Assembly: GCA_964017965.1 (NCBI GenBank)
Contig: CAXHNV010000001.1
Coordinates: 310,001-374,000 of the forward strand
Origin: UBA2883 sp964017965
Lineage (GTDB): Bacteria; Cyanobacteriota; Vampirovibrionia; Gastranaerophilales; Gastranaerophilaceae
Direction: 5' to 3'
Length of the DNA stretch: 64,000 bases
Positions 34,319 through 43,739 of the stretch are shown piece by piece; the first letter of the stretch is position 1; every line of letters starts with the position of its first letter. Made by a program: the position numbers and the translations under genes. Under the pieces are notes generated by a model. The model worked only from the letters and a program-made list of their open reading frames with translations. It had not been told where the DNA came from and ran no database searches.

Positions 34319-35623
34319 TTAGACTTCGCCGATTAGGTCGTATTCGTCGCAGTCAACAATCCTGATATTCTCAATATCACCTGGAACCAGAGGTTCATCA
34401 GATTTAATGTAGACTACTCCGTCAACCTCAGGAGCGTCGTTTTGGGTTCTTGCAACAACATAACCTTCATCAGTATAGCTTTCGATTATACAAGGCATGG
34501 TCTTACCCACAAAGCTCTCATTGATTGATTTTGAGATACCTTGTTGCAATTCCATTAGCTTGTTACGACGTTCTGTCATGACCTTTTTAGGAACCCGTGG
34601 TTTCATATCATAAGACGGAGTGCCTTTTTCTCTTGAGTACTCAAAAACCCCCATTTTATTAAACTTCATATCCTTAACGAAGTTATACAAATGTTCAAAC
34701 TCTTCTTCCGTTTCGCCCGGGTAACCCACAATAAACGCTGTTCTTATTGCAACATCAGGTATACGTTTACGGATGTTTGCTATCATCTCTCGATAATCAA
34801 ACGCAGGTCGGTTCATACGTTTAAGCATATCAGGGTGCGAATGCTGCAGCGGAATATCAACATACTTCACAACCTTGTCACATTCAGCGATAGCGTCTAA
34901 TAAGTCGTCTTTCATCATGGTAGGATAAGCGTACATAATCCTTATCCAGCCTAGCCCTTCAATCTTGTTCAGCTCTCTTAATAGTTCAGGAAGCATAGGT
35001 TTTTTATACAAATCAATCCCGTAACCCGTTGTGTCCTGAGCGATAAGGATAATCTCAGTCACACCTTTTTTCACAAGCAACTTCGCTTCATCGATAATAT
35101 TTTCCATTTTTCTTGAACGGTAATCACCCCTCAAATACGGGATAATACAGTATCCGCAACGGTAGTTACAGCCGTCGGCTATCTTTATATAAGAACTTGA
35201 ACCAACAGTAATCTGCTGACGTTCAATGTTTTCCGGATAAATATATTCAGGTTCAGAACTAACTTCCTGTCTGTATTCTCCGTCAGTCTCTAACGACTTT
35301 ATAACATCAACTATCTTTGTAAACTCAGTAGTACCAACCATTGCAGCTATTTCAGGAATAGCTTTTTTCAGTTCATCACCGTGTTTTTGAGCTAAACACC
35401 CTGCAATAATAACCTTTTTACCCTCATTAACCATTTCCAGAATAGAATCAACCGACTCTTTTTCAGCATCGTGGATAAAAGAACAAGTATTAACGATAAC
35501 AATATCAGATTCGTTTTCGTTAAGGGTAATCTCATAACCGTTCTGAGCTAATGTTCCCAACATCAGTTCGGAATCAACCAAGTTCTTCGCACATCCGTGA
35601 CTTATCAAAGCTATTTTTTTCAT
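34319..35623 (-). CDS. rimO: Ribosomal protein S12 methylthiotransferase RimO
   Basis: 434 aa. N-terminal MTTase domain begins KIALISHGCAKNLVDSE, the RimO form of the first cluster motif, with further Cys at NTCSFI and AGCLAQ; radical SAM motif CNYRCGYC; C-terminal TRAM domain. Adds a methylthio group to Asp in ribosomal protein S12 using two 4Fe-4S clusters and SAM. AGGTGG precedes the ATG. Seven bases downstream of the UPF0210 gene on the same strand. Confidence 0.95.
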   Translation of the reverse strand: MKKIALISHGCAKNLVDSELMLGTLAQNGYEITLNENESDIVIVNTCSFIHDAEKESVDSILEMVNEGKKVIIAGCLAQKHGDELKKAIPEIAAMVGTTEFTKIVDVIKSLETDGEYRQEVSSEPEYIYPENIERQQITVGSSSYIKIADGCNYRCGYCIIPYLRGDYRSRKMENIIDEAKLLVKKGVTEIILIAQDTTGYGIDLYKKPMLPELLRELNKIEGLGWIRIMYAYPTMMKDDLLDAIAECDKVVKYVDIPLQHSHPDMLKRMNRPAFDYREMIANIRKRIPDVAIRTAFIVGYPGETEEEFEHLYNFVKDMKFNKMGVFEYSREKGTPSYDMKPRVPKKVMTERRNKLMELQQGISKSINESFVGKTMPCIIESYTDEGYVVARTQNDAPEVDGVVYIKSDEPLVPGDIENIRIVDCDEYDLIGEV

Positions 35624-35630
35624 ATTCCAC

Positions 35631-36998
35631 CTAGTTATTCAAACTATGTAACGGAGCCGGAATTCTACCCGCTCTATTCACAAAATCGGCTGATGATAAA
35701 GAGTTAACTGCAACAATCGGAGCTTCACCGAGTAATCCGCCAAACACAACCTTGTCACCGACAGACTTGCCAACTGCAGGAATCAATCTGACCGCAGTAG
35801 TTTTTTTGTTTATCATCCCGATTGCCATTTCATCCGCTATCATGCCTGCAATAGTAGTTGTCGGAGTATCACCCGGAATCGCAATCATATCAAGCCCGAC
35901 AGAACATACAGAAGTCATAGCTTCCAGCTTATCGAACGTTAAATAACCTTTTGTAGCCGCTTCTATCATGCCGGCATCTTCTGAGACAGGAATAAACGCA
36001 CCGGATAACCCGCCCACATAAGAGCTTGCCATAATCCCGCCCTTTTTAACAGCGTCATTCAACATAGCTAATGCTGCAGTCGTACCGTGTGCGCCCGCGT
36101 GCTCAAGTCCCATAGCCTGAAATATCTCTGCTACACTATCGCCAATCGCAGGAGTAGGCGCCAACGACAAATCGATTACACCAAACGGGATATCAAGTTT
36201 CTTAGCCAAATGTCTTCCGACAAGTTCACCCGTTGAAGTAATCTTATAAGCTGTCTGTTTGATAACCTTTGCAAGAGTACCCATATCAGCGGCTTTGCCT
36301 AAGTTTGCAATAGCAGCCTTAACAACACCCGGCCCTGAAACACCAACGTTCAAAGCACATTCAGGCTCACCGTATCCGCAATACGCACCCGCCATAAACG
36401 GATTGTCGTTTACAGAGTTACAAAAACATACAAACTTCGCTGCACCCAAGCTGTCGTTATCTTTTGTAAGTTCAGCTGATTTTTTGATAACCTCAGCAAC
36501 CTTCAAAACCGCATCCATATTAATACCGGCTTTTGAACTTCCGACGTTAACAGATGAACACAACCTGCTTGTTTCAGCTAACGCTTGAGGGATAGATTCA
36601 ATAAGCGCTATATCGCCTTTTGTACAACCTTTTTCAACAAGCGCAGAATACCCGCCAACAAAATCAACCCCGACCTCTTTAGCAACATTATCAAGAGTCT
36701 TCGCTATTTTTACATAGTCATAGCTGTCACAAGATTCTCCGATAATCGATATCGGCGTAACTGAAATACGTTTGTTGACGATAGGAATAGCATAGTCAGC
36801 AGCTATCTCATCAGCGTATTGAACAAGGTTCTTCGCATACTTATAAATCTTGTCGTGTATACGTTTACATAAAACATCAATGTCTCTGTCGATACAATCT
36901 CTTAAACTAATAGATAAAGTTACCGTTCTGATATCAAGATTGTATAACTTAATCATATTGATAGTTTCTAAGACGAGGTTTTCATCAAAGCTTCTCAT
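35631..36998 (-). CDS. UPF0210/DUF711 (PFL family) protein
   Basis: 455 aa from the ATG at 36998, which has AGGGAG five bases upstream; an in-frame GTG six bases earlier falls inside that site. The start VLETINMIKLYNLDIRTVTL and the Gly-rich core (CGYGEPECALNVGVSGPGVV, GAHGTTAALAMLNDAVKKGG, ASSYVGGLSGAFIPVSEDAG) identify the family, found in Firmicutes and other anaerobes; biochemical role unknown. It overlaps the OmpA-like gene upstream by 14 bases and precedes rimO, forming a four-gene leftward unit. Confidence 0.9.
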   Translation of the reverse strand: MRSFDENLVLETINMIKLYNLDIRTVTLSISLRDCIDRDIDVLCKRIHDKIYKYAKNLVQYADEIAADYAIPIVNKRISVTPISIIGESCDSYDYVKIAKTLDNVAKEVGVDFVGGYSALVEKGCTKGDIALIESIPQALAETSRLCSSVNVGSSKAGINMDAVLKVAEVIKKSAELTKDNDSLGAAKFVCFCNSVNDNPFMAGAYCGYGEPECALNVGVSGPGVVKAAIANLGKAADMGTLAKVIKQTAYKITSTGELVGRHLAKKLDIPFGVIDLSLAPTPAIGDSVAEIFQAMGLEHAGAHGTTAALAMLNDAVKKGGIMASSYVGGLSGAFIPVSEDAGMIEAATKGYLTFDKLEAMTSVCSVGLDMIAIPGDTPTTTIAGMIADEMAIGMINKKTTAVRLIPAVGKSVGDKVVFGGLLGEAPIVAVNSLSSADFVNRAGRIPAPLHSLNN

Positions 36999-37761
36999 AT
37001 TCACTCCCTGAACTTGTTCTCAAGAATTGTTGTAAAATCTCCATTTTCTGCGGTTTAAGAACCAATCTCAATTCTACACGTCTGCTTCTTTTGTAATCTT
37101 CTTTTCCGTTAACAAGAATAGGTCGGCTGAAACTTGCGCCTTCAACCCTAAGAATCTTCGTCAAATCGTTATAATAAGGTTTGTTTTTACAAAGCACAAA
37201 CACATAGTTTGCAACATTATAAGCACGGTTCATAGAAAGGTTCATGTTCAACATATACTGCTGCTGTTTCGATGATACGCCCCTAAACAATTGTGAATCG
37301 GTATGACCCTGAATAACCACATAAGTAATATGTTGTCTGAGAGGACCTGTCATAACGTTATCAAAATAAACAGGCAAGAATTTCGCAAGAAACTCTCTTC
37401 CCTTAGGAGTAAGTTCTGCACTATTAAGCCTGAACAGTTCCATATCAGAGATTTTAGCCATACCGCTGAACGGGTCAATTTCAATATCGGCAGGTTTTTC
37501 TTGCACTTCCTGATTCTGAATATCTGTATTTTCAACCTTAACCTTTGCATCGACATTGATATTTTTCATGTCTTTTACCATTTGTTGAACGGTTTCACAA
37601 ACAACCTTAGCAGCTTCACCGTTACCCTGACCTGTATTAGCACAATATGCAAAGAACAATGTCGCAAATATCATGAACATCCCGATGAACAAGTCGGACA
37701 TGGTTACCCAGAATATGTTTCCACCTTCTTCGTGTGGTTTTTGTCTAACCTTTGCGCCCAT
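36985..37761 (-). CDS. MotB/ZorB-like stator protein with OmpA domain
   Basis: 258 aa. One N-terminal membrane helix with the conserved Asp of proton-driven stators (FWVTMSDLFIGMFMIFATLF, Asp at about residue 23), a linker, then an OmpA-like peptidoglycan-binding domain (VVIQGHTDSQLF ... RSRRVELRL). This is the layout of MotB, TolR/ExbD relatives and especially ZorB. No flagellar genes are in the window. It follows the ZorA-like gene by three bases. ZorAB is the membrane core of the Zorya anti-phage system, but no zorC, zorD or zorE is adjacent. Confidence 0.72.
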   Translation of the reverse strand: MGAKVRQKPHEEGGNIFWVTMSDLFIGMFMIFATLFFAYCANTGQGNGEAAKVVCETVQQMVKDMKNINVDAKVKVENTDIQNQEVQEKPADIEIDPFSGMAKISDMELFRLNSAELTPKGREFLAKFLPVYFDNVMTGPLRQHITYVVIQGHTDSQLFRGVSSKQQQYMLNMNLSMNRAYNVANYVFVLCKNKPYYNDLTKILRVEGASFSRPILVNGKEDYKRSRRVELRLVLKPQKMEILQQFLRTSSGSEYEKL

Positions 37762-37764
37762 GTT

Positions 37765-38667
37765 TTAGAACAAGCCTCCTAATTCATCACCGCTGTCAGA
37801 TTTTTTCGACATAGTGTCGTTCAGGTTGTTTACACCAAAGATTAAACTATCAAGATACGGCATAATAACGTTTGCCAAATCCTTCTGGATAGTTGTAGAG
37901 AACGCTTTTGGTATAGATTTTAAGATTGTACCGTTGTCGTGGTTTTGAATCTTTGAAGTCTTCAAAAGGTCGACAAGGAAGGCTTCTGTTGTCGTAATAC
38001 CGAACAACGAACCGATTTTTTCGATAACATTTTCACAAGCTGTATTCAAAACAAGTGAACTTGTAAGCTTGTTAACCATTGTAAATGTCAAACAAGAACC
38101 TACCGCAAGTACCGAACAGATAGCTGCAACCTGCATATCGCCTACGAAGTGCGCAACTGAGTGAGTAAGCGCTTCCGGTGTTGAGAAGTCCAGCTTACCG
38201 AACGCTTCTGCAATCTTCAAGAACGTAAAGAACGGACCGAAACCTGTAAGCAATTCAGGTAACGCGTTCAAGAAGTTCTTGTTATAGTGCGGTGTAATCA
38301 TTGAATCTTCGTTGAAGAAATATGGAATATCAACCGTAGATTGAATCCCTGAAACTCTGTCTGATACGTTTTCAAACTCGATAGAGTCTTCACTATCCTG
38401 AAACGCAATTGTATCAGAGAAAAGTAGAGCGTCTTTGAACTGTTCAAACGGTCTTGCAGAAGTGAAGTGTGAAGACATGATTTGCTTGAACTCTTCATAT
38501 CTGTATGACATATTGCTCTTTTCAAAAGTATCTAAATCAGCATGTAAAGCCTTCAAATCCTTAGCAATAGTTAAATAACGCTTTAACATATATCCAAAAC
38601 CCGTCCAGAACGTTGTTATGATAATCAAAATCGGAGGGTCTTTTAATAATTTAATTAAAAATTCCAT
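37765..38667 (-). CDS. MotA/ZorA-like membrane protein
   Basis: 300 aa. Three membrane segments: residues about 10-28 (DPPILIIITTFWTGFGYML), 135-155 (ELLTGFGPFFTFLKIAEAF) and 175-200 (MQVAAICSVLAVGSCLTFTM). PELLTGFGPFFTF matches the start of the MotA/ExbB-type channel helices as seen in ZorA, and the helix order fits a three-helix ZorA rather than a four-helix MotA. The cytoplasmic tail is short (about 100 residues), unlike the long tails of defence ZorA. Starts with AAGGAA before the ATG and is first in the run ZorA-like, ZorB-like, UPF0210, rimO. Confidence 0.6.
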   Translation of the reverse strand: MEFLIKLLKDPPILIIITTFWTGFGYMLKRYLTIAKDLKALHADLDTFEKSNMSYRYEEFKQIMSSHFTSARPFEQFKDALLFSDTIAFQDSEDSIEFENVSDRVSGIQSTVDIPYFFNEDSMITPHYNKNFLNALPELLTGFGPFFTFLKIAEAFGKLDFSTPEALTHSVAHFVGDMQVAAICSVLAVGSCLTFTMVNKLTSSLVLNTACENVIEKIGSLFGITTTEAFLVDLLKTSKIQNHDNGTILKSIPKAFSTTIQKDLANVIMPYLDSLIFGVNNLNDTMSKKSDSGDELGGLF

Positions 38668-38729
38668 TCTTTCTTCCTTCTTTTCTAATCGTTAAGAGTA
38701 TTCTAACATAAAATTTTTATATAATCTAC

Positions 38730-38757
38730 TTGATACAAGATTTTGTAGTTGTATAAT
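38730..38757 (+). promoter_or_regulatory. ispG promoter, leaderless type
   Basis: TTGATA (38730-38735), 16 bases, TATAAT (38752-38757), then six bases to the ATG at 38764; no Shine-Dalgarno between. Confidence 0.65.
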
Positions 38758-38763
38758 TTAGTT

Positions 38764-39828
38764 ATGATTAAGAGACGAATTTCAAAACAAATTTCAATAG
38801 GTGACGTAAAGATTGGCGGAGGTGCGCCTATATCGGTTCAAACGATGTGTAACACCGATACGCGCGATATTGAATCAACCTTAAACCAGATAAAAGAGTT
38901 TGAACAGGCAGGCTGCGACATAGTAAGGTTGGCTGTACTAAATAAAGACGCAGCAGCAGCTATAAAAGAACTGGTTAAAAAATCTAACTTACCGCTCGTA
39001 GCTGACATCCATTTTGACTACAGATTGGCTATGCAATGTATAGAAAACGGTATCCACGCACTGAGAATCAACCCTGGTAATATCGGTAAACGCGAACACA
39101 CAGAAAAAGTTGTTAACCTCGCTAAAGCCAATAATGTACCTATCAGAATCGGTATCAACGCAGGCTCACTGGAGAAAGAACTTAAAGCACGTGAAGACCT
39201 GACTTTAGCGCAAAAAATGGTTGAAAGCGCTTTCGGTCATATAAGAATCTTAGAAGATTTAAACTACGACAATATAAAAATCTCACTCAAGTCATCTGAT
39301 GTTCAAACAACATTGGAAGCGTATAGATTGATAGCAGAAAAAGTTGATTATCCGCTCCACGTCGGTGTAACAGAAGCCGGAACATTAAAACGCGGTCTTA
39401 TCAAATCATCAGTCGGTATCGGAACACTCCTCGCAGAAGGTATCGGCGATACCATAAGAGTTTCTTTGACAGAAAACCCTGTAGAAGAGGTTTATGCAGG
39501 CTGGGAGATTCTAAAATCGTTGGATTTACGTTCAAGAGGCGTAAATTTCATCTCTTGCCCAACCTGTGGCAGAACACAGATTGACTTAATCTCGCTCGCT
39601 AAAAAAGTAGAAGACAAATTCGCTAACCTTGATATACCGATTACGATTGCCACTATGGGCTGCCCTGTTAACGGCCCGGGTGAAGCTGCAAGCGCTGATT
39701 ACGGTATTGCAGGTGCTATCGGTGAAGGTTATATCTTCAAAAAAGGCGAAATTATACTGTCGCGTATCCCTGAAAAAGACCTGCTCACAGAGCTTGAACG
39801 CGTTATTAAAGAAGATTATAATTTATAG
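38764..39828 (+). CDS. ispG: 4-hydroxy-3-methylbut-2-en-1-yl diphosphate synthase (IspG)
   Basis: 354 aa from the ATG at 38764; a TTG at 38749 in the same frame overlaps the -10 box and is rejected. Penultimate enzyme of the MEP isoprenoid pathway, with a 4Fe-4S cluster. Starts ISKQISIGDVKIGGGAPISV with QTMCNTDT; cluster cysteines in FISCPTCGRTQ and the later MGCPVNGPGEA. The compact bacterial form without the plant/Thermus insert. The final gene of the pathway, ispH, begins at the end of the window. mgtE follows after 23 bases. Confidence 0.95.
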   Translation: MIKRRISKQISIGDVKIGGGAPISVQTMCNTDTRDIESTLNQIKEFEQAGCDIVRLAVLNKDAAAAIKELVKKSNLPLVADIHFDYRLAMQCIENGIHALRINPGNIGKREHTEKVVNLAKANNVPIRIGINAGSLEKELKAREDLTLAQKMVESAFGHIRILEDLNYDNIKISLKSSDVQTTLEAYRLIAEKVDYPLHVGVTEAGTLKRGLIKSSVGIGTLLAEGIGDTIRVSLTENPVEEVYAGWEILKSLDLRSRGVNFISCPTCGRTQIDLISLAKKVEDKFANLDIPITIATMGCPVNGPGEAASADYGIAGAIGEGYIFKKGEIILSRIPEKDLLTELERVIKEDYNL

Positions 39829-39851
39829 AATATTTGTTATATAATTAAGTT

Positions 39852-41219
39852 ATGAATATCGAATGCGTTGTAGACAGAATACGTGAAATAATCGACGACG
39901 AGAACTATACTCAATTGAAAGAGACTCTCGCAGGGTTTCACGCTGCCGATTTGGTGGATATCTTTGAAGAACTCTCACCAAAAGAACGTCTTGCGTGTTT
40001 TAAGCAGATAGATGAAGAACTCGCAGCCGATACTCTTGAATACTTACAACCGCAATTACAGGTAGAACTCCTTAGCGAAATCGATGAAGAACTCGCTTCA
40101 AGCATTATCGCTAAAATGCCTCACGACGAAGTTGCCGATATCTTAGGGGATATGGAAGACGATGAAAGTCAGTCATACCTTGATAAACTACCGTTAAAGC
40201 TATCGTCTGAACTTCGTGAATTGATGACCTATAACGAAGAATCTGCCGGCGGTATTATGAACCCTATCGTCTTGACAGTTAATTCTGAATCAAACGTCAA
40301 AGACGTTCTTGATACAATCAGACTAAAAGCCGAAGAAGATAATATGGAGCTATATTACGTTTACGTAATCGATAAACAAAAACACTTATTAGGTGTTGTA
40401 TCATTAAGAAAACTTTTGACAGCTCCTTTCAGACAAAAAATTACCGAAGTAATGACAACCGATATCGTTAAACTCCACGTCGACGACAGACAAGACCATA
40501 TTGCAGAAGAGTTTATGAAATACCAGTTCAACGCCCTTCCTGTTGTGGATTTATATAACAGATTAAAAGGTATCGTAACCTGGGATGACGTTCAAGATAT
40601 CGTTGAAGAAGAAACAACAGAAGAAATCTATACATCATCCGGTATCGCAACAGAACTCGTTGAAGACGAAGACGACATCTTGACGGGTAATATTTTCAAC
40701 GCTGTAAAGGCACGTACACCGTGGCTTTTCATCACTCTTATAGGTGAATTTATAGCGGTACACGTGGCAAACCATTTTGATGAAACACTGAGAATATTAC
40801 CGATTATTGCAATCTTTATGCCGTTATTGATAGGTTTGGGCGGTAATATCGGAATTCAAAGTATTACACTTATCGTACGTGGTCTTTCTACCGGTCAACT
40901 TACATTGAAAATGGCTATGCACCATATCCTGAGAGAGACAGGTATCGGACTTTTGATTGGTATAATCTTCGGTGCGCTTGTTATGGCTGTAACTTATGGC
41001 TGGCAGCATTCTATCGGACTTGGCGCTGTTATCGGATTATCGATGACCGTTAACATGATGTGTGCAACCTTAATCGGTACGATTACACCGTTTGTACTTA
41101 AGAAGCTTAAGATTGACCCTGCTATCGCCTCCGGTCCTGTTATTGCAACGATAATCGACGTTATCGGACTGGGTATTTATTTCACGCTTGCTACTTTGTA
41201 CCTTTTACATATTAAGTAA
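39852..41219 (+). CDS. mgtE: Magnesium transporter MgtE
   Basis: 455 aa. N-terminal superhelical domain (FHAADLVDIFEELSPKERL, DEVADILGDMEDDES), two CBS domains (about residues 135-260, with LTVNSESNVKDVLDTIR and VDDRQDHIAEEFMKYQFNAL), and five membrane helices with the pore motif LIGLGGNIGIQS near 335. Cytosolic Mg2+ gates the channel through the N and CBS domains. TATAAT (39840-39845) ends six bases before the ATG and there is no Shine-Dalgarno, so it is probably leaderless. Abuts the convergent DUF4145 gene. Confidence 0.95.
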   Translation: MNIECVVDRIREIIDDENYTQLKETLAGFHAADLVDIFEELSPKERLACFKQIDEELAADTLEYLQPQLQVELLSEIDEELASSIIAKMPHDEVADILGDMEDDESQSYLDKLPLKLSSELRELMTYNEESAGGIMNPIVLTVNSESNVKDVLDTIRLKAEEDNMELYYVYVIDKQKHLLGVVSLRKLLTAPFRQKITEVMTTDIVKLHVDDRQDHIAEEFMKYQFNALPVVDLYNRLKGIVTWDDVQDIVEEETTEEIYTSSGIATELVEDEDDILTGNIFNAVKARTPWLFITLIGEFIAVHVANHFDETLRILPIIAIFMPLLIGLGGNIGIQSITLIVRGLSTGQLTLKMAMHHILRETGIGLLIGIIFGALVMAVTYGWQHSIGLGAVIGLSMTVNMMCATLIGTITPFVLKKLKIDPAIASGPVIATIIDVIGLGIYFTLATLYLLHIK

Positions 41220-41870
41220 TTAGTGAAAGAACGTGATATAGATATATAGCGCAACACAGAGGAACAAAACGGCTCCGCCGATGAAGTTGAACTTGTTCGC
41301 TGATTTTGGGTTAGCTAGCTGGCTTGGATATACATAAGTGTTAGCCTGCGCTTTTTTCTTTTTATAAAGCTGGGTATTTTTACGGGCGGTTTTCTTCTTT
41401 TCAAGGTATTTTTCTTTTAGCTTACCTTTTTGTTTTTTATCGCCCATAACGAGAGTTTCTTCTGAGAACTCGAGTTTTTCGACGTTTTTGTTCCCGCCTG
41501 TCATAACAACGTAGTTGATTGCGACTTCAAACGCGCGCTGAATACAATCAAGCGCAACGTTACCGTCTTGTTTAACTTTTGAACCGTGAGCATAAGCGTT
41601 ACCCTGCGACTTTAAAAAATAAAGGTCATTTACGAGTTCACGCTGACGAATATTTTTATTAAATAAGTCTTGTAGGGTTGAAAGACATTCATCGAATGTG
41701 CTGTCGGGGATGTATCTGTCAGCAAGCAGGTTCTTGCAAACGTTTTCCGCAAATCGACGGGTCTGGATAATGCTTTGTTCAAAATACTCGTCTCTGTATA
41801 ACTTCTCTGCGTCTGAAATTATCTTGAATAAATCAGAATCAACCTTTTCCATAAAACTGAAATTTGACAT
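41220..41870 (-). CDS. DUF4145-like protein with C-terminal membrane anchor
   Basis: 216 aa from the ATG at 41870, chosen because a promoter TATAAT ends exactly six bases upstream. Residues 10-120 form a helical domain like DUF4145 (SIIQTRRFAENVCKNLLADR, LYFLKSQGNAYAHGSKVKQD), a HEPN-related domain best known from the N-terminus of type I restriction HsdR proteins. A Lys-rich linker (about 135-180) leads to one C-terminal membrane helix (FIGGAVLFLCVALYIYITFF), so it looks tail-anchored with the domain in the cytoplasm. Function unknown. Confidence 0.65.
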   Translation of the reverse strand: MSNFSFMEKVDSDLFKIISDAEKLYRDEYFEQSIIQTRRFAENVCKNLLADRYIPDSTFDECLSTLQDLFNKNIRQRELVNDLYFLKSQGNAYAHGSKVKQDGNVALDCIQRAFEVAINYVVMTGGNKNVEKLEFSEETLVMGDKKQKGKLKEKYLEKKKTARKNTQLYKKKKAQANTYVYPSQLANPKSANKFNFIGGAVLFLCVALYIYITFFH

Positions 41871-41876
41871 AACCAT

Positions 41877-41904
41877 ATTATAGCATGCAATATATTTATG
41901 TTAA
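41877..41904 (-). promoter_or_regulatory. Promoter of the DUF4145-like gene, leaderless type
   Basis: On the minus strand TTAACA (41904-41899), 16 bases, TATAAT (41882-41877), six bases, ATG at 41870. Confidence 0.65.
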
Positions 41905-41930
41905 AATACTGTAAGAAAATGAGGTTTAAA

Positions 41931-42599
41931 ATGTCAATAAACGATTATATAGAACACACTTTACTAAAACAGGACGCAACAAAAGAAGAGTTCACAAAGC
42001 TTTATGAAGAAGCTATGGAACACAAATTCTTCGGGGTATGCATAAACCCTGCTTATGTAAAATCCGCTAAAGAATACCTAAAAAACAGCGATGTAAAAAT
42101 AGTTACAGTAATCGGGTTCCCTCTCGGTGCCACAACAACTGAGGTAAAAGTTTTTGAAACCACACAGGCAGTAGAAAACGGCGCCGATGAGATTGATATG
42201 GTTATAAACGTTTCAAAACTGAAAGATAAAGATTACGACTATATAATAAACGACATCAAATCAGTGAAATCAGCCTGCCAAACAAAGAACCTTAAAGTCA
42301 TCTTAGAGACAGACTTGCTAAATTCGGATGAAATCGGTATAGCCTGTGAATTGTGTATAAAAGCAGGTGCTGATTTAGTAAAAACTTCAACCGGTTTTGT
42401 TAAAAACGGTGTCGGAGCGAAAGTCGAAGACGTACGTCTTATGAGCGAAACAGTTAAACCGCACGGGCTGAAAGTTAAAGCCTCAGGCGGTATAAGAGAT
42501 TATGAAAAAGCTATGGCAATGATAGAAGCCGGTGCCGACAGATTAGGCACAAGCTCAGGAGTTGCAATTGTTAATAACGGAAAGGAATATAAATGTTAA
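41931..42599 (+). CDS. deoC: Deoxyribose-phosphate aldolase
   Basis: 222 aa from the ATG at 41931, with GAGG six bases upstream; the in-frame ATG at 41898 has no ribosome site. Class I aldolase that splits 2-deoxyribose 5-phosphate into glyceraldehyde 3-phosphate and acetaldehyde. Schiff-base Lys in VKTSTGF, second active-site Lys in KVKASGGIRD; IDYIEHT-like start (INDYIEHTLLKQDAT). Completes nucleoside breakdown after import. It overlaps ychF by seven bases. Confidence 0.95.
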   Translation: MSINDYIEHTLLKQDATKEEFTKLYEEAMEHKFFGVCINPAYVKSAKEYLKNSDVKIVTVIGFPLGATTTEVKVFETTQAVENGADEIDMVINVSKLKDKDYDYIINDIKSVKSACQTKNLKVILETDLLNSDEIGIACELCIKAGADLVKTSTGFVKNGVGAKVEDVRLMSETVKPHGLKVKASGGIRDYEKAMAMIEAGADRLGTSSGVAIVNNGKEYKC

Positions 42600-43690
42600 G
42601 AGCCGGAATAGTAGGATTACCAAACGTAGGAAAGTCAACATTGTTCAACGCATTGACTTCATCAATGAACGCACAGAGCGCAAATTACCCGTTCTGTACA
42701 ATAGAACCAAACGTTGGGGTTGTAACAGTGCCTGACGAAAGATTAGAGATATTAAAAGATTTATGTAAAGCACAAGAGATTATCCCTACAGCTATCGAGT
42801 TTGTTGATATTGCCGGACTTGTAAAAGGCGCAAGTAAAGGCGAAGGCTTGGGTAACCAGTTCTTACATAATATAAGAGAGGTTGACGCTATTATTCAGGT
42901 AGTAAGATGTTTCGATGACGAAAACACTATCCACGTATCAGGTAAGGTCGACCCAATCGATGATATCGAGATTATCAATACGGAATTAGTGCTTGCTGAT
43001 TTGGCGTCAATCGAAAAACGTGAAGCAAGAATACTTAAACAGGTTAAAGCCGGCGATAAGGCTGCCGTTTTGGAAGACAAAGTTTTGAAGAAGCTTTCTG
43101 ATTTGTTATCAGCGGGTTCATTCATCAATCCGGAAGACCATTTTGATGAAGAGGAACAGGGTGTTATCAAGTTGATGAACCTTATGTCTGTTAAACCGGT
43201 TATTTATTGCGCTAACGTTTCCGAAGACGATTTGAAGAGCGGCAATGATTACACAAAACGTGTTGAAGAATACGCTAGCAGCCATAACGCACAAATGGTT
43301 ATTATCTCAGCAAAGATAGAAGAAGAACTTGTTGCGTTGGGTAAAGAGGAAGCTAAAGAATATTTGGCTGATTTGGGTGTCGAAACAAGCGGTATCGATA
43401 AGATGATTAAGTCAGTTTATAGCTTATTGAAGCTGTTGTCGTTTATCACAGCAGGTGAAAAAGAAATTCACGCTTGGACTATCAAGCAGGGTACAAAAGC
43501 TCCGCAGGCTGCAGGTGTTATCCATACGGATTTTGAAAGAGGGTTCATTAGAGCTGAAATTACACCATATAAGGACTTTGCAGAGTACGGGTCTTATGTA
43601 GCTTGTAAGGAAAAAGGGGTTACAAGACTAGAAGGCAAGGATTATGTTGTTCAGGACGGAGACCTTGTTCACTTCAGGTTTGCGACTTAA
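42593..43690 (+). CDS. ychF: Redox-responsive ribosome-binding ATPase YchF (OLA1 family)
   Basis: 365 aa. G1 loop GLPNVGKS at residues 8-15, switch/G3 region DIAGLVKGASKGEGLGNQFL, a coiled-coil insertion (ASIEKREARILKQVKAGDKA) and the C-terminal TGS domain (HAWTIKQGTKAPQAAGVIHT). OLA1/YchF proteins prefer ATP over GTP and bind ribosomes. AAAGGA precedes the ATG, which lies inside the last codons of deoC. Confidence 0.96.
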   Translation: MLRAGIVGLPNVGKSTLFNALTSSMNAQSANYPFCTIEPNVGVVTVPDERLEILKDLCKAQEIIPTAIEFVDIAGLVKGASKGEGLGNQFLHNIREVDAIIQVVRCFDDENTIHVSGKVDPIDDIEIINTELVLADLASIEKREARILKQVKAGDKAAVLEDKVLKKLSDLLSAGSFINPEDHFDEEEQGVIKLMNLMSVKPVIYCANVSEDDLKSGNDYTKRVEEYASSHNAQMVIISAKIEEELVALGKEEAKEYLADLGVETSGIDKMIKSVYSLLKLLSFITAGEKEIHAWTIKQGTKAPQAAGVIHTDFERGFIRAEITPYKDFAEYGSYVACKEKGVTRLEGKDYVVQDGDLVHFRFAT

Positions 43691-43739
43691 TTTTACTTTC
43701 TGCATGTTTATTGTAAGATATAATAAGTGTGCATAAAAA

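Noticed and set aside
36985..38667. Complete Zorya defence system
   Set aside because: Only the ZorA/ZorB-like membrane pair is present; the neighbours are UPF0210, rimO and ispG, not zorC, zorD or zorE.
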